From the NCBI GenBank assembly GCA_026785795.1, contig JAJAZJ010000007.1, positions 1 to 14,201 of the forward strand: 14,201 bases of DNA, written 5' to 3'. This document shows positions 1 to 7,651 of the stretch, in pieces. The stretch is from Pseudoxanthomonas sp. (lineage in GTDB: Bacteria; Pseudomonadota; Gammaproteobacteria; Xanthomonadales; Xanthomonadaceae). Each line of letters starts with the position of its first letter. Positions within the stretch are counted from its first letter, which is position 1. A program made the translations under genes and the position numbers. Under the pieces are notes generated by a model. It did no database searches and had not been told where the DNA came from. It was given only the letters and a program-made list of their open reading frames with translations.

Positions 1-914
1 CGTTTGCCCGCGGGCTGGGGCAGGTGCTGGACAAGCTGAGCGGCGACCGCAACGCCATGGGCCGCCCCGGCGTGGCCGCCGAACTGGCCAATGCCAGGGA
101 CTACGTTGCCGGATACGACTATCGTCAGGACCAGGGCACGTCGCCGAGCGGGGCGCCTACTTTCCGGCCCACCCTAGTGATTCGATTCACGCCGGACAAG
201 GTCAACGGGCTGATGGCCGACCTTGGCCTGCCGGTATGGCCGCAGCCGCGGCCCAAGCCGGTGGTGTGGCTGGCGATCGACGATGGCAGTGGTCCGCGAC
301 TGGTAGGACTGGGCCAGGCCAACGCAGCCCGGCCGCTGCTGAACCGTGCGGTGGAGCGTGGTTTCAGCCTGGGCCTGCCGGCCGGCAACGCGGCCGAGCA
401 GGCCTTAGCTGGCGCCATCTGGCGCCAGGACACGGCCGCGGTCGCGCGCGCTTCGTCCCGCTACCAACCGCCAATGCAGCTGGTGGGCAAGCTGTACCGC
501 GGCAAGGGCGGTTGGGTGGGTGATTGGGTGTTCGTGGATGCTGGCAAGGTGCTTTCCAAATGGTCCAGCAGCAATGCCGATGCGCGCGGAGCCATGGTCG
601 CGGGCGCCGATGGCGCGGCCGGTGCGCTGATCAAACGCTATGCCCGCCGCGGCACGGCGACTGCAGGCGGCGCTGCGGGCACCTATCGGATCGTGTTCCG
701 GGGCATCAACAGCACCGAGGACTACCTGCGCCTGTCCGCCGCACTGCAGGCCACCCGGGTGGTGAGCAAGATCACCCCGGCACGCGCCGAGGGCGACATG
801 CTTGAACTCGACCTGGAACTGCTGTCCGGCCTATCCGGCCTGAGGCGTACCCTGGGCGACGACAGCCCATTCACCGGTGGCGAAGGCGAGCCACCCGTGT
901 TCCAGCTGAAATGA
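1..914 (+). CDS. DUF2066 domain-containing protein (5' end cut by window edge)
   Basis: The reading frame is open from base 3 (FARGLGQVLDKLSG...) to the TGA at 912-914, giving 303 visible residues. The GTG at 24 is therefore probably an internal valine, and the true start and any signal peptide lie left of the window. The segment RDYVAGYDYRQ, then LVIRFTPDKVNGLMADLGLPVW and KPVVWLAIDDG, resembles DUF2066 proteins, which are usually exported and have no established biochemical role. The C-terminal part (YRIVFRGINSTEDYLRLSAAL) looks like a small repeated alpha/beta domain. The next gene starts 7 bases after the stop, so it is very likely the first or an early gene of an operon with the permease and hda. 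Family assignment is by recall of pattern; the function is unknown. Confidence 0.8.
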   Translation, partial: FARGLGQVLDKLSGDRNAMGRPGVAAELANARDYVAGYDYRQDQGTSPSGAPTFRPTLVIRFTPDKVNGLMADLGLPVWPQPRPKPVVWLAIDDGSGPRLVGLGQANAARPLLNRAVERGFSLGLPAGNAAEQALAGAIWRQDTAAVARASSRYQPPMQLVGKLYRGKGGWVGDWVFVDAGKVLSKWSSSNADARGAMVAGADGAAGALIKRYARRGTATAGGAAGTYRIVFRGINSTEDYLRLSAALQATRVVSKITPARAEGDMLELDLELLSGLSGLRRTLGDDSPFTGGEGEPPVFQLK

Positions 915-921
915 GCCGGCC

Positions 922-2085
922 ATGACCGAAAACCCCGAGTTCGAGATCGCCCGTTTCCTGAAGCGCGTGCAATGGGCGGCGGTTTTGGCCGCCGTCTTCT
1001 GGCTGGTGTGGCTGCTGGCGCCGGTGCTCACCCCGTTCGCGTTCGCCGCGCTGCTGGCCTGGCTGGGCGATCCCTGGGTAGACCGGCTGCAGCTTGCCGG
1101 CCGCTCCCGCAACGTCGCCGTGGTCATCGTGTTCACCCTGATGGCGCTGTTGGTCGGGCTGGTGCTGGTGATCATGGTGCCGCTGATCGAAAGCCAGGTC
1201 TCCACCCTGGTGGAGGCTGTTCCCACTTACCGCCTTTGGTTCACGGACGTGGCGATCCCGTGGGTGGAGTCACGCACCGGCCTGGAGCTGGCCATCTGGC
1301 TGGAGCTGGATTACTGGGTCAAGATGATGGGCGGCCATTGGGAAAGTGCGGGCGGGATCGCCGCAGCCACGCTCGGGTACGTATCGCGCTCGGGCTTTGC
1401 GCTGGCCGCCTTCGCCGCCAACCTCGTGCTGATCCCGGTGATCACGTTCTTCTTCCTGCGTGACTGGGACGCCATCCTCGAGCGGGTGGCGTCGATGGTG
1501 CCGCGTGACCACATCCAGGTGGTCAGCCGGCTGGCGGCAGAATCCAGCGAGGTGCTGGGCGGCTTCTTCAGGGGCCAGTTCCTGGTCATGATCATCCTGG
1601 GCGTGCTGTACGGCGCGGGCCTGTGGGCGGTGGGCGTGGACCTGGGACTGCTGATCGGCCTGATTGCCGGCCTGCTCACCTTCGTTCCCTACCTGGGCCC
1701 GGCCAGCGGCCTGGTCCTGGGCGTGCTGGCGGCCTTGATGCAATTCGGCGACTGGAAGCACGTGCTGGCGGTACTCGCGGTCTTCGGCGTGGGGCAGCTG
1801 ATTGAAAGCTACTGGCTGACCCCCAAGCTGGTTGGCACGCGCATCGGCCTGCATCCAGTGGCGGTGATCTTCGCGGTGTTGGCCGGCGGCAAGCTGTTTG
1901 GCTTCCTGGGCATGCTGCTGGCGCTACCGCTGGCCGCCGTGGTCAACGTGCTGCTGCGCTACGCACACGAACGCTACCGCGAGAGCCAGCTTTACGCAGG
2001 GCATGGGAGCCCCATCGTATTGGATCCCCACGCCGACAAGAACGTGCTTTCCGATATCCCGACGAAAGATCCCGCCGCGAAGTGA
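922..2085 (+). CDS. AI-2E family transporter (PerM/TqsA-type permease)
   Basis: This is a 387-residue polytopic inner-membrane protein. Hydrophobic stretches lie near residues 18-48, 64-89, 155-177, 218-275 (probably two spans), 280-297 and 310-342, with a less hydrophobic periplasmic-type region at about 90-150. The C-terminal block ESYWLTPKLVG (295-305) followed by IGLHPVAVIFAVLAGG and GFLGMLLALPLAAV is the hallmark of the AI-2E/PerM/UPF0118 family. Members include the AI-2 exporter TqsA and Na+(Li+)/H+ antiporters, so the substrate cannot be named. It starts 7 bases after the DUF2066 stop with no strong Shine-Dalgarno, which suggests translational coupling. Its stop overlaps the hda start by four bases. 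Length and motifs are complete. Confidence 0.9.
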   Translation: MTENPEFEIARFLKRVQWAAVLAAVFWLVWLLAPVLTPFAFAALLAWLGDPWVDRLQLAGRSRNVAVVIVFTLMALLVGLVLVIMVPLIESQVSTLVEAVPTYRLWFTDVAIPWVESRTGLELAIWLELDYWVKMMGGHWESAGGIAAATLGYVSRSGFALAAFAANLVLIPVITFFFLRDWDAILERVASMVPRDHIQVVSRLAAESSEVLGGFFRGQFLVMIILGVLYGAGLWAVGVDLGLLIGLIAGLLTFVPYLGPASGLVLGVLAALMQFGDWKHVLAVLAVFGVGQLIESYWLTPKLVGTRIGLHPVAVIFAVLAGGKLFGFLGMLLALPLAAVVNVLLRYAHERYRESQLYAGHGSPIVLDPHADKNVLSDIPTKDPAAK

Positions 2086-2774
2086 GCGTTCCCCAATTGC
2101 CGCTGGCGTTGCGCTATCCGCCGGATCAGCGGCTGGACAGCTACCTAGAAGCTCCCCCGGGACTGCTTGCGCAGCTGGATGCGCTGGCCCGATCACCGGC
2201 AGGGTGGGTGTACCTGGCCGGTGCAAGCGGCAGCGGCAAGACCCACCTCTGCCTTGCCGTATGCGCGGCCACCGAGCAGGCGGGTCGCCGGGCCGGCTAC
2301 CTGCCGCTGGCCACGGCGCGGGGCCGGCTGGGCGAAGCGCTGCATGCACTGGAAGGCAATGACCTGGTCGCGCTGGACGGCCTGGAGCATATCGCCGGCC
2401 AGGTTGAGGACGAGGTGGCGCTGTTCGACTTCCACAACCGCGCCCGCAGCGCTGGATCGAACCTGCTGTATGCGGCCACCGAAATGCCGGACGCGCTTGG
2501 CCTGCAGTTGCCCGACCTGCGCTCGCGCCTGTCCCAGTGCATCCGCATCGGGCTTGCCACGGTGGATGATGCAGGCAGGCGCGGGATCCTGAGCGCACGC
2601 GCGCAGCGCCGTGGGCTGGTGCTGGAGGATGCGGCGATGGACTGGATGCTGACCCGTACCGGCCGTGACCTGGGCAGCCTGCTCCAGCTGCTGGACAAGC
2701 TGGACCGCGAATCGCTGGCCGCGCAGCGACGGGTCACGGTACCGTTCCTGAAGCAGGTCATTGCACGCCCCTAG
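2082..2774 (+). CDS. hda: DnaA regulatory inactivator Hda
   Basis: This is a 230-residue AAA+ protein. In the family, Hda binds the DNA-loaded sliding clamp and stimulates hydrolysis of ATP on DnaA, limiting re-initiation of replication. The N-terminus carries QLPLAL (5-10), matching the clamp-binding peptide of Hda. Walker A is GASGSGKT (47-54), Walker B is LVALDGLE (95-102), and a sensor-2-like GRDLGSL helix lies near the C-terminus. There is no DnaA domain IV, which separates it from DnaA. The start is GTG at 2082, which overlaps the permease stop in a GTGA arrangement; this supports that start and translational coupling. It converges on murU with only 15 bases between the stops and no obvious terminator there. 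Confidence 0.92.
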   Translation: MSVPQLPLALRYPPDQRLDSYLEAPPGLLAQLDALARSPAGWVYLAGASGSGKTHLCLAVCAATEQAGRRAGYLPLATARGRLGEALHALEGNDLVALDGLEHIAGQVEDEVALFDFHNRARSAGSNLLYAATEMPDALGLQLPDLRSRLSQCIRIGLATVDDAGRRGILSARAQRRGLVLEDAAMDWMLTRTGRDLGSLLQLLDKLDRESLAAQRRVTVPFLKQVIARP

Positions 2775-2789
2775 CCCGATCCGCGGCAG

Positions 2790-3494
2790 CTAAGGCTGGG
2801 GAAGCTGCTGGTCCAGTTCGGCCAGGCGCGCTGGCGTGCCCACATCGGTCCAGCGGCCGTGGTGGTGCACTCCGCTGACCTGGTTCCGATCCATCGCCGC
2901 ACGCAGCAGTGGGGCCAGCTTGAAGCGCGGCGGTGATGCATCCGCGCCGGCGGCATTTCCGATGCAATCGCGCCAACCCTCCAGCAGGCCTGGGCGGTAT
3001 ACGCCAATTCCCGCGAAGGTCAGCTTCGAGGCGCCCTGTGAGTGCACGCCGCCTTTTGGGTCCAGATGGAAGTCACCTTCCAAGTTGTGTTCGGGGTTGT
3101 CCACCATCACCAGGTGCGCGTCGCCCGCAGGTTGTGCCGGAAGTTGCGTGAAATCGAAATCGGTCCAGATATCGCCATTCACCGCGATAAAGGCGTCCGT
3201 GCCCAGCAGCTCCAGGGCATGCAGCATGCCGCCGCCGGTTTCCAGGGGTGTTGGCCCTTCGTACGAATAGGCCAAGGTCAGCCCCCAGCGGCTGCCTTCG
3301 CCCAGCGCGCGCGGGAATTCCCCCGCCAGCCAGCTGCTGTTGATGACCACCTTGCGGACACCCAGCGCCGCCAGCTTTTCCAGGTGCCAGACGATCAGCG
3401 GCTTGCCGCCGACCGGCAGCAAGGGTTTGGGCGTGTGGTCGGTCAGGGGACGCATGCGCTCCCCCAACCCGGCCGCGAAGATCAGTGCGTGCAT
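2790..3494 (-). CDS. murU: N-acetylmuramate alpha-1-phosphate uridylyltransferase MurU
   Basis: This is a 234-residue nucleotidyltransferase. MurU converts MurNAc-1-phosphate and UTP to UDP-MurNAc in the cytoplasmic peptidoglycan recycling pathway that bypasses de novo MurA/MurB synthesis. The N-terminus has the nucleotide-binding signature GLGERMRPLT (9-18) followed by PKPLLPV, then ETGGG (85-89), the metal-site NGD (106-108), and GRWTDVGT near the C-terminus. These closely resemble Pseudomonas MurU as I recall it. I chose the ATG at 3494 because family members begin right at the beta strand before GLGERM; the 29 extra codons of the longer open frame cross the ManC ribosome-binding site and start codon. 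The usual partner kinase AmgK is not adjacent here. A glucose- or mannose-1-phosphate nucleotidyltransferase is the main alternative. Confidence 0.85.
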   Translation of the reverse strand: MHALIFAAGLGERMRPLTDHTPKPLLPVGGKPLIVWHLEKLAALGVRKVVINSSWLAGEFPRALGEGSRWGLTLAYSYEGPTPLETGGGMLHALELLGTDAFIAVNGDIWTDFDFTQLPAQPAGDAHLVMVDNPEHNLEGDFHLDPKGGVHSQGASKLTFAGIGVYRPGLLEGWRDCIGNAAGADASPPRFKLAPLLRAAMDRNQVSGVHHHGRWTDVGTPARLAELDQQLPQP

Positions 3495-3504
3495 GCCCAC
3501 AGGG

Positions 3505-3510
3505 TAAACT
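3505..3510 (+). promoter_or_regulatory. Possible -10 element for manC in the murU/manC divergent spacer
   Basis: The 43-base spacer contains GGGTAAACT, with TAAACT sharing four of six bases with TATAAT, about 27 bases before the manC ATG. The GGG-TA layout resembles the GGGTAGAAT boxes before the HutD-family and M20 genes in this window. No -35 match is seen at normal spacing. This is weak evidence. Confidence 0.25.
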
Positions 3511-3537
3511 GGCCGGCAGGCAACTTGCGAGGACTCC

Positions 3538-4944
3538 ATGGCACATCTGCAGCCGATTCTGTTATCCGGTGGTTCCGGCACGCGACTTTGGCCGCTGTCG
3601 CGTGAAGCTTATCCCAAGCAGTTCCTGCCGCTGGCCGGTGACGACACCATGCTCCAGGCGACCTGGAAGCGGGTGGCGCCGCTGGCGACTGCCGCGCCTA
3701 TCGTGGTCGCCAACGAAGAACACCGCTTCCTGGTGGCCGAGCAGCTGCGGCAGATCGGCGCGCCGACCCCGGCGATCCTGCTGGAGCCGGTGGGGCGCAA
3801 CACCGCGCCTGCGATTGCGGCGGCGGCGCTGCATGCCGCTGCCGATGGCCAGGATCCGCTGCTGCTGGTACTGCCGTCCGACCACGTGGTCCGCGACGAG
3901 GAGGCTTTCCGGCTCGCGGTGCTTGCTGCCTGTGCGGCCGCGGAATCCGGGGCGCTGGTGACTTTCGGCATCGTCCCCGATGCGCCTGAAACCGGGTTTG
4001 GCTACATCCAGGCCGAAACTGGCAATGGCCTGCGCCCGGTCCTGCGCTTCGTGGAGAAGCCCGATGCCGAAGATGCCCGGTCCTATCTGGCCGCAGGTGG
4101 CTACTACTGGAACAGCGGCATGTTCCTGTTCCGCGCCAGCCGTTACCTGCAGGAGCTGCGCGAATATCGGCCCGACATCCTGGCGGCGGTCACCGCGGCG
4201 CTGGGCGCAGCGCAGCGCGACGGTGATTTCATCCGCCTGGACCGGGCCGCCTTCAGCGCCAGCCCGTCGGACTCCATCGACTATGCGGTGATGGAAAGTA
4301 CCGGGCATGCGATGGTCCTGCCGGTGGATATTGGCTGGAGTGATGTGGGCAGCTGGTCTGCGCTGTGGGAAGTCGCCGAGCGCGACGCCAACGGCAATGC
4401 CCACCACGGCGACGTGATCGCGGTGGATACCCGCAACAGCTATGCGTATGCGCAGCGCCTGGTGGCGCTGGTGGGCGTGGACGACATGGTGGTGGTGGAA
4501 ACCGACGACGCAATCCTGGTGGCGCGCAAGGACCGGGTGCAGGACGTCAAGCAGGTGGTGGCGCAACTCAAGCAGAGCGAGCGTAGCCAGGCGGTGCTGC
4601 ACCGCGAGGTGCATCGTCCGTGGGGCAGCTACGATTCAGTGGACGTTGGCCCACGCCACCAGGTGAAGCGGATCAAGGTCAAGCCTGGCGCGCAGCTGTC
4701 GCTGCAGTCGCACCAGCACCGCGCCGAACACTGGATCGTGGTCAGCGGGGTAGCCAGGGTCACGCGTAACAACGATGTGTTCGAGCTGTTCGAAAACCAG
4801 TCCACCTATATTCCCATCGGCGCCAAGCACCGCCTGGAGAATCCCGGAACCCAGATGCTGGAACTGGTGGAGGTGCAGTCAGGCGACTATTTGGGCGAGG
4901 ACGATATCGTGCGTTACTCGGACATCTATGGGCGCAGTGATTGA
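3538..4944 (+). CDS. manC: Bifunctional mannose-1-phosphate guanylyltransferase / mannose-6-phosphate isomerase (ManC/XanB type)
   Basis: This 468-residue cytoplasmic enzyme, full length for the type II PMI-GMP family, makes GDP-mannose from fructose-6-phosphate-derived mannose phosphates. GDP-mannose feeds exopolysaccharide and LPS sugars; in Xanthomonas the orthologue is XanB. The N-terminal guanylyltransferase domain has SGGSGTRLWPLSR (10-22), YPKQFLPL, and the sugar-phosphate signature FVEKP (171-175). The C-terminal cupin isomerase domain begins around PWGSYDSVD (361) and carries LQSHQHRAEHWIVV from 389, with Gln390, His392 and Glu397/His398 in the usual metal-site context. The ATG at 3538 is preceded by GAGGA four bases upstream. 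It is transcribed divergently from murU and ends in a strong terminator. The phosphomannomutase partner xanA is not in the window. Confidence 0.93.
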   Translation: MAHLQPILLSGGSGTRLWPLSREAYPKQFLPLAGDDTMLQATWKRVAPLATAAPIVVANEEHRFLVAEQLRQIGAPTPAILLEPVGRNTAPAIAAAALHAAADGQDPLLLVLPSDHVVRDEEAFRLAVLAACAAAESGALVTFGIVPDAPETGFGYIQAETGNGLRPVLRFVEKPDAEDARSYLAAGGYYWNSGMFLFRASRYLQELREYRPDILAAVTAALGAAQRDGDFIRLDRAAFSASPSDSIDYAVMESTGHAMVLPVDIGWSDVGSWSALWEVAERDANGNAHHGDVIAVDTRNSYAYAQRLVALVGVDDMVVVETDDAILVARKDRVQDVKQVVAQLKQSERSQAVLHREVHRPWGSYDSVDVGPRHQVKRIKVKPGAQLSLQSHQHRAEHWIVVSGVARVTRNNDVFELFENQSTYIPIGAKHRLENPGTQMLELVEVQSGDYLGEDDIVRYSDIYGRSD

Positions 4945-4970
4945 GTCCGGCCAGGACGGCCACGGCCAGC

Positions 4971-5004
4971 AAGCAAAACGCCCGCATCAGCGGGCGTTTT
5001 GCTT
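4971..5004. terminator. Bidirectional Rho-independent terminator between manC and the GlsB-family gene
   Basis: A perfect 15-base-pair inverted repeat runs AAGCAAAACGCCCGC (4971-4985), loop ATCA, then GCGGGCGTTTTGCTT (4990-5004). The GC core is followed by TTTT on both strands, so it can stop transcription from manC (+) and from the convergent small membrane-protein gene (-). It begins 26 bases after the manC stop. Confidence 0.93.
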
Positions 5005-5021
5005 GAAGCGCATGTGCCAGG

Positions 5022-5312
5022 TCAGCGCGGCGGAAGTGTGTGTCGCTTCTTGCCGCGGAACAGGCCAGCCACGAACAGGACCACGACGGCGCCGATCAGT
5101 GCGCCGAAGAAACCCGCTGCCTCGCCCGGTTCGTACCAGCCCAGTGACTGGCCCGCCCAGCTGGCCAGCGCTGCGCCGCCGATGCCAAGCAGGATGGTCA
5201 GGAAGAAGCCCATGCTGTCCTTGCCCGGCTTCAACAGGCGTGCCAGCACGCCGACGATCAAGCCAATGAAGATGATGTAGAGCCAACTGGTGCTGCCTAA
5301 CAGACTTTCCAT
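5022..5312 (-). CDS. GlsB/YeaQ/YmgE family stress-response membrane protein
   Basis: This is a 96-residue inner-membrane protein with three hydrophobic, glycine-rich segments, near residues 9-27 (LYIIFIGLIVGVLARLL), 34-53 (GFFLTILLGIGGAALASW) and 65-86 (AAGFFGALIGAVVVLFVAGL). It ends in a short basic tail (RGKKRHTLPPR). This pattern is typical of the family once called transglycosylase-associated proteins; no enzymatic activity is established and members are often induced by general stress. The ATG at 5312 has GGAG at 5319-5322 with six bases of spacing. It lies 62 bases downstream of the M20 peptidase on the same strand and stops just before the shared bidirectional terminator. Confidence 0.88.
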   Translation of the reverse strand: MESLLGSTSWLYIIFIGLIVGVLARLLKPGKDSMGFFLTILLGIGGAALASWAGQSLGWYEPGEAAGFFGALIGAVVVLFVAGLFRGKKRHTLPPR

Positions 5313-5374
5313 TGCACGCTCCGCTTGGGTGGTTGACCGCGCAAAGCCTAACAGGCCTCCGCGCAGCTGTCAGG

Positions 5375-6865
5375 TCAGCAGCAGCCATGTTCCCCGTGCT
5401 GTTGGCCGCCGGCGACCGCAGCCACGCCCACGGTGTCGCCACGCACGCTGGCGGCATGGTGGTCGGCGATGACCTTGGCCACGCAGGCGGTCACTTTCTT
5501 GCCCATCCCGATGTGCAGGAACTCATTCGGGCCGTGTGCATTGGAATGCGGGCCCAGCACGCCGGTGATCATGAATTGGGCGCCCGGGAATTTCTCGCCC
5601 AGCATGCCCATGAACGGGATGGTGCCACCTTCGCCCATGTACATGGCAGGCTTGCCGAACGCCGCCAGCGACGCGTCCTCGATGGAGGCCGTCAGCCACG
5701 GCGACTGGCTGGGTGCGTTCCAGCCGCTGGAAGCCTTCTCCAGGTCCATCTCCACCTGTGCGCCATAGGGCGGGTCGTGCAGCAGCAGTTCCTTGAGTAT
5801 CTCGCCACCACGTTTGCCATCCAGGGTTGGCGGAAGCCTCAGGGACAGCTTCAGCGAAGTTTGTGGCCGGAGCACGTTGCCGGCTGATCCCAGCGGCGGC
5901 AGGCCGTCGGCACCGGTCACCGACAGCGCCGGGCGCCAGGTGCGGTTGAGCACCAGTTCGACCAGGTCGTCGCCCATCGGCTGCATTGCGGGCAGGAATG
6001 GGAACTTGGCGTACACCTCGTTCCCCAGCACGCTTGCGACCTTGGTGGCCTGCTCGCGGCGCTCTACCGGGATTTCGACGAACAGCGCCTCGGACTTGAT
6101 CCTGCCGGTGGCTTCATCCTCAAGCCGTGAGAGCAGCTGGCGGATGATGCGGAAGCTGGAAGGCACGATGCCCGAGGCATCGCCGGAGTGCACGCCTTCG
6201 GACAGCACCTTCACGGTGAAATTGCCGCCGGCCATGCCGCGCAGCGAGGTGGTGCACCACAGCTGCTCATAGTTGCCGCAGCCCGAGTCAAGGCACACCA
6301 CCAGCGATGGCTTGCCGATGCGTTCGGCCAGATGGTCCACGTAGGCGGGCAGGTCATAGCTGCCGGATTCCTCGCAGGCCTCGATCAGCACCACGCAGCG
6401 CGCGTGCGCGACACCCTGCTGCTGCAGGGCCTGGATAGCCGCCAGTGAGCCATAGATTGCGTAGCCATCGTCCGCGCCGCCACGTCCGTACAGCTTGCCG
6501 TCGCGGATCACCGGTTCCCACGGGCCCAGTTCGCTGTCCCAGCCGGTCATCTCCGGCTGCTTGTCCAGGTGGCCATAGAGCAGCACGGTGTCGGCGCCGG
6601 TTTCCGGGCCGCTGGCGGGGATCTCGATAATGATCAGCGGGGTGCGTCCTTCCAGCCGCACCACCTCCAGCTGCATCCCGGGAATGGGCTGCCGTTGCGC
6701 CCACGAGGCCATCAGCGTGACCGCCTGCTCCATGTAGCCATTGGCCACCCAGTCCTTGTCGAACATGGGCGACTTGTTGGGGATGCGTATGTATTCCACC
6801 AGTTGCGGAACGATCTCGTCATCCCACAGCTGGCCCACGAACTGGTCTACCCGGTTGTTGTCCAT
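5375..6865 (-). CDS. M20 family metallopeptidase (dipeptidase-like)
   Basis: This is a 496-residue zinc-dependent exopeptidase of the M20/ArgE/CNDP type, probably cytoplasmic since no signal peptide is visible. All expected residues are present: YGHLD with His99 and Asp101, GGADD with bridging Asp132, EES with Glu165/Glu166 (general base and metal ligand), Asp193 in CLDSG, and His444 in AHGPNE. The lid/dimerisation domain lies between about 205 and 390. The exact peptide substrate cannot be read from sequence. I chose the ATG at 6865, which has GAGG five bases upstream. The longer frame's ATG at 6895 falls inside a TAGAAT promoter-like box. The last 20 or so residues form a Gly/Ala/His-rich tail ending HGEHGCC beyond the catalytic fold, which looks unusual. 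Confidence 0.88.
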   Translation of the reverse strand: MDNNRVDQFVGQLWDDEIVPQLVEYIRIPNKSPMFDKDWVANGYMEQAVTLMASWAQRQPIPGMQLEVVRLEGRTPLIIIEIPASGPETGADTVLLYGHLDKQPEMTGWDSELGPWEPVIRDGKLYGRGGADDGYAIYGSLAAIQALQQQGVAHARCVVLIEACEESGSYDLPAYVDHLAERIGKPSLVVCLDSGCGNYEQLWCTTSLRGMAGGNFTVKVLSEGVHSGDASGIVPSSFRIIRQLLSRLEDEATGRIKSEALFVEIPVERREQATKVASVLGNEVYAKFPFLPAMQPMGDDLVELVLNRTWRPALSVTGADGLPPLGSAGNVLRPQTSLKLSLRLPPTLDGKRGGEILKELLLHDPPYGAQVEMDLEKASSGWNAPSQSPWLTASIEDASLAAFGKPAMYMGEGGTIPFMGMLGEKFPGAQFMITGVLGPHSNAHGPNEFLHIGMGKKVTACVAKVIADHHAASVRGDTVGVAAVAGGQQHGEHGCC

Positions 6866-6893
6866 CCTCGCCTCGTCAATCCTCGATGGTCCC

Positions 6894-6899
6894 ATTCTA
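6894..6899 (-). promoter_or_regulatory. Possible -10 element for the M20 peptidase gene
   Basis: On the minus strand the sequence reads GGGGGTAGAATGGG, with TAGAAT matching TATAAT at five of six bases. It sits 28 bases upstream of the ATG at 6865, so transcription would begin shortly before the ribosome-binding site. The -35 position holds no good TTGACA match. Confidence 0.4.
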
Positions 6900-6951
6900 C
6901 CCCCGGGCCCGTTGCCGGCACGTCACGCGCCCCGGCAGACCAAGGACAACG

Positions 6952-6967
6952 GTAGGAAATTCCCTAC
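6952..6967. promoter_or_regulatory. 16-base near-perfect palindrome in the M20/comEA-like divergent region
   Basis: GTAGGAAATTCCCTAC pairs with its own reverse complement at seven of eight positions, around a central AATT. It lies in the 246-base gap between the two divergent genes, 144 bases before the ComEA-type ATG. Palindromes of this size commonly bind dimeric regulators; the outline resembles sites of NarL/LuxR-type response regulators (for example RcsB boxes), but this is inference. The rest of the gap (6900-7098) shows no other convincing element. Confidence 0.35.
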
Positions 6968-7111
6968 ACGGCATCGGGGTGTGCACCGGCAGCGCGACCG
7001 GGGCTTGCACGATAGTTTGGATGCGTGCCCTGGCGAAGACTGTCCACACCGGCGGACGGACAGGTTCCGGACCCCGGCAAACCAAAACCCATCGCCACAA
7101 GGAGAGTTGCC

Positions 7112-7471
7112 ATGAAATCGATCGCCATCATTCTCAAATCCCTCGCCCTGACGCTGCTGCTGGCGTCTGCCGCCCATGCCGCCGACAAGGTAAACATCAA
7201 TACCGCCGACGCGGCCGCGCTGGACACCGTGTTGATCAACGTAGGCCCGGCCAAGGCCCAGGCCATCGTGGAATACCGTACCGCCAATGGCCTGTTCAAG
7301 AGCGCCGAGGAACTTGCCATGGTCAAAGGCATTGGCCTGAAGACCGTGGAGAAGAACCGCGACCGCATCGAAGTGGGCCGTTCTGCGCCGGTGCAGAAGC
7401 CAGCAACGCAAGCCAGTGCCACCGCGACCAAGGCCGCAGCGACCAAAGCCAAGCCGGTAGTGACTCGCTGA
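7112..7471 (+). CDS. ComEA-family helix-hairpin-helix protein, exported
   Basis: This is a 119-residue protein. Residues 1-23 form a clear Sec signal peptide (MKSIAIILKSLALTLLLASA ending AHA, cut before ADK). Residues 26-86 are the ComEA-type double helix-hairpin-helix DNA-binding domain: VNINTADAAAL, NVGPAKAQAIVEYR, then MVKGIGLKTVEKNRDRI. The tail (about 89-119) is rich in Ala, Thr and Lys. In other bacteria ComEA binds incoming DNA in the periplasm during transformation; short stand-alone versions like this are common in Xanthomonadaceae and a competence role is not proven. The ATG at 7112 has an excellent AAGGAGAG (7099-7106), which rules out the longer in-frame start at 7025. Its 3' side runs straight into the GGA-rich structured region, with no terminator before 7652. 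Confidence 0.88.
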   Translation: MKSIAIILKSLALTLLLASAAHAADKVNINTADAAALDTVLINVGPAKAQAIVEYRTANGLFKSAEELAMVKGIGLKTVEKNRDRIEVGRSAPVQKPATQASATATKAAATKAKPVVTR

Positions 7472-7526
7472 ACCAGCACCTCGCGCACCCGCAGCGTGCA
7501 GGATGCATGCCCCGGGAGTGCTGGGA

Positions 7527-7618
7527 GGCAGGAAGCCAGGCGAGAAACGCCTGGATGCTGAAAGGGACGTAGCCTTGCGCCGGGCAACCACCGGCCAATG
7601 ACAGGGCAGGAAGCCAGG
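7527..7618 (+). repeat. Two copies of a 14-base direct repeat inside the candidate RNA
   Basis: GGCAGGAAGCCAGG occurs exactly at 7527-7540 and at 7605-7618, 78 bases apart. Each copy can fold as a GGC/GCC hairpin displaying AGGAA, close to the CsrA/RsmA consensus. The flanks differ, so this is not a longer duplication. Confidence 0.9.
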
Positions 7619-7651
7619 AACCAATGGCCGGACGCCGAACAGGGAAGTCAC

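Noticed and set aside
2775..2789. Terminator between hda and murU
   Set aside because: The convergent gap is only 15 bases and shows no stem followed by a T-run.
3495..3581. N-terminal extension of MurU
   Set aside because: It would overlap the manC start and ribosome-binding site, and the family begins at the nucleotide-binding strand.
3562..4614. 350-codon minus-strand frame opposite manC
   Set aside because: His/Arg-rich shadow of the ManC gene, without a start signal.
6952..6967. SMAG/REP-type GTAG repeat as found in Stenotrophomonas
   Set aside because: It begins with GTAG and is palindromic, but has an AT core rather than a GC-rich stem, and only one copy is seen in the window.
7025..7111. 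N-terminal extension of the ComEA-type protein from 7025
   Set aside because: The ATG at 7112 has an AAGGAGAG site and begins a textbook signal peptide; the extension is Pro/Arg-rich and would bury it.
7527..7618. Direct repeats as mobile-element footprints or a CRISPR array
   Set aside because: Only two 14-base copies with no regular spacers, no terminal inverted repeats and no transposase or cas gene; they are better explained as repeated RNA hairpins.
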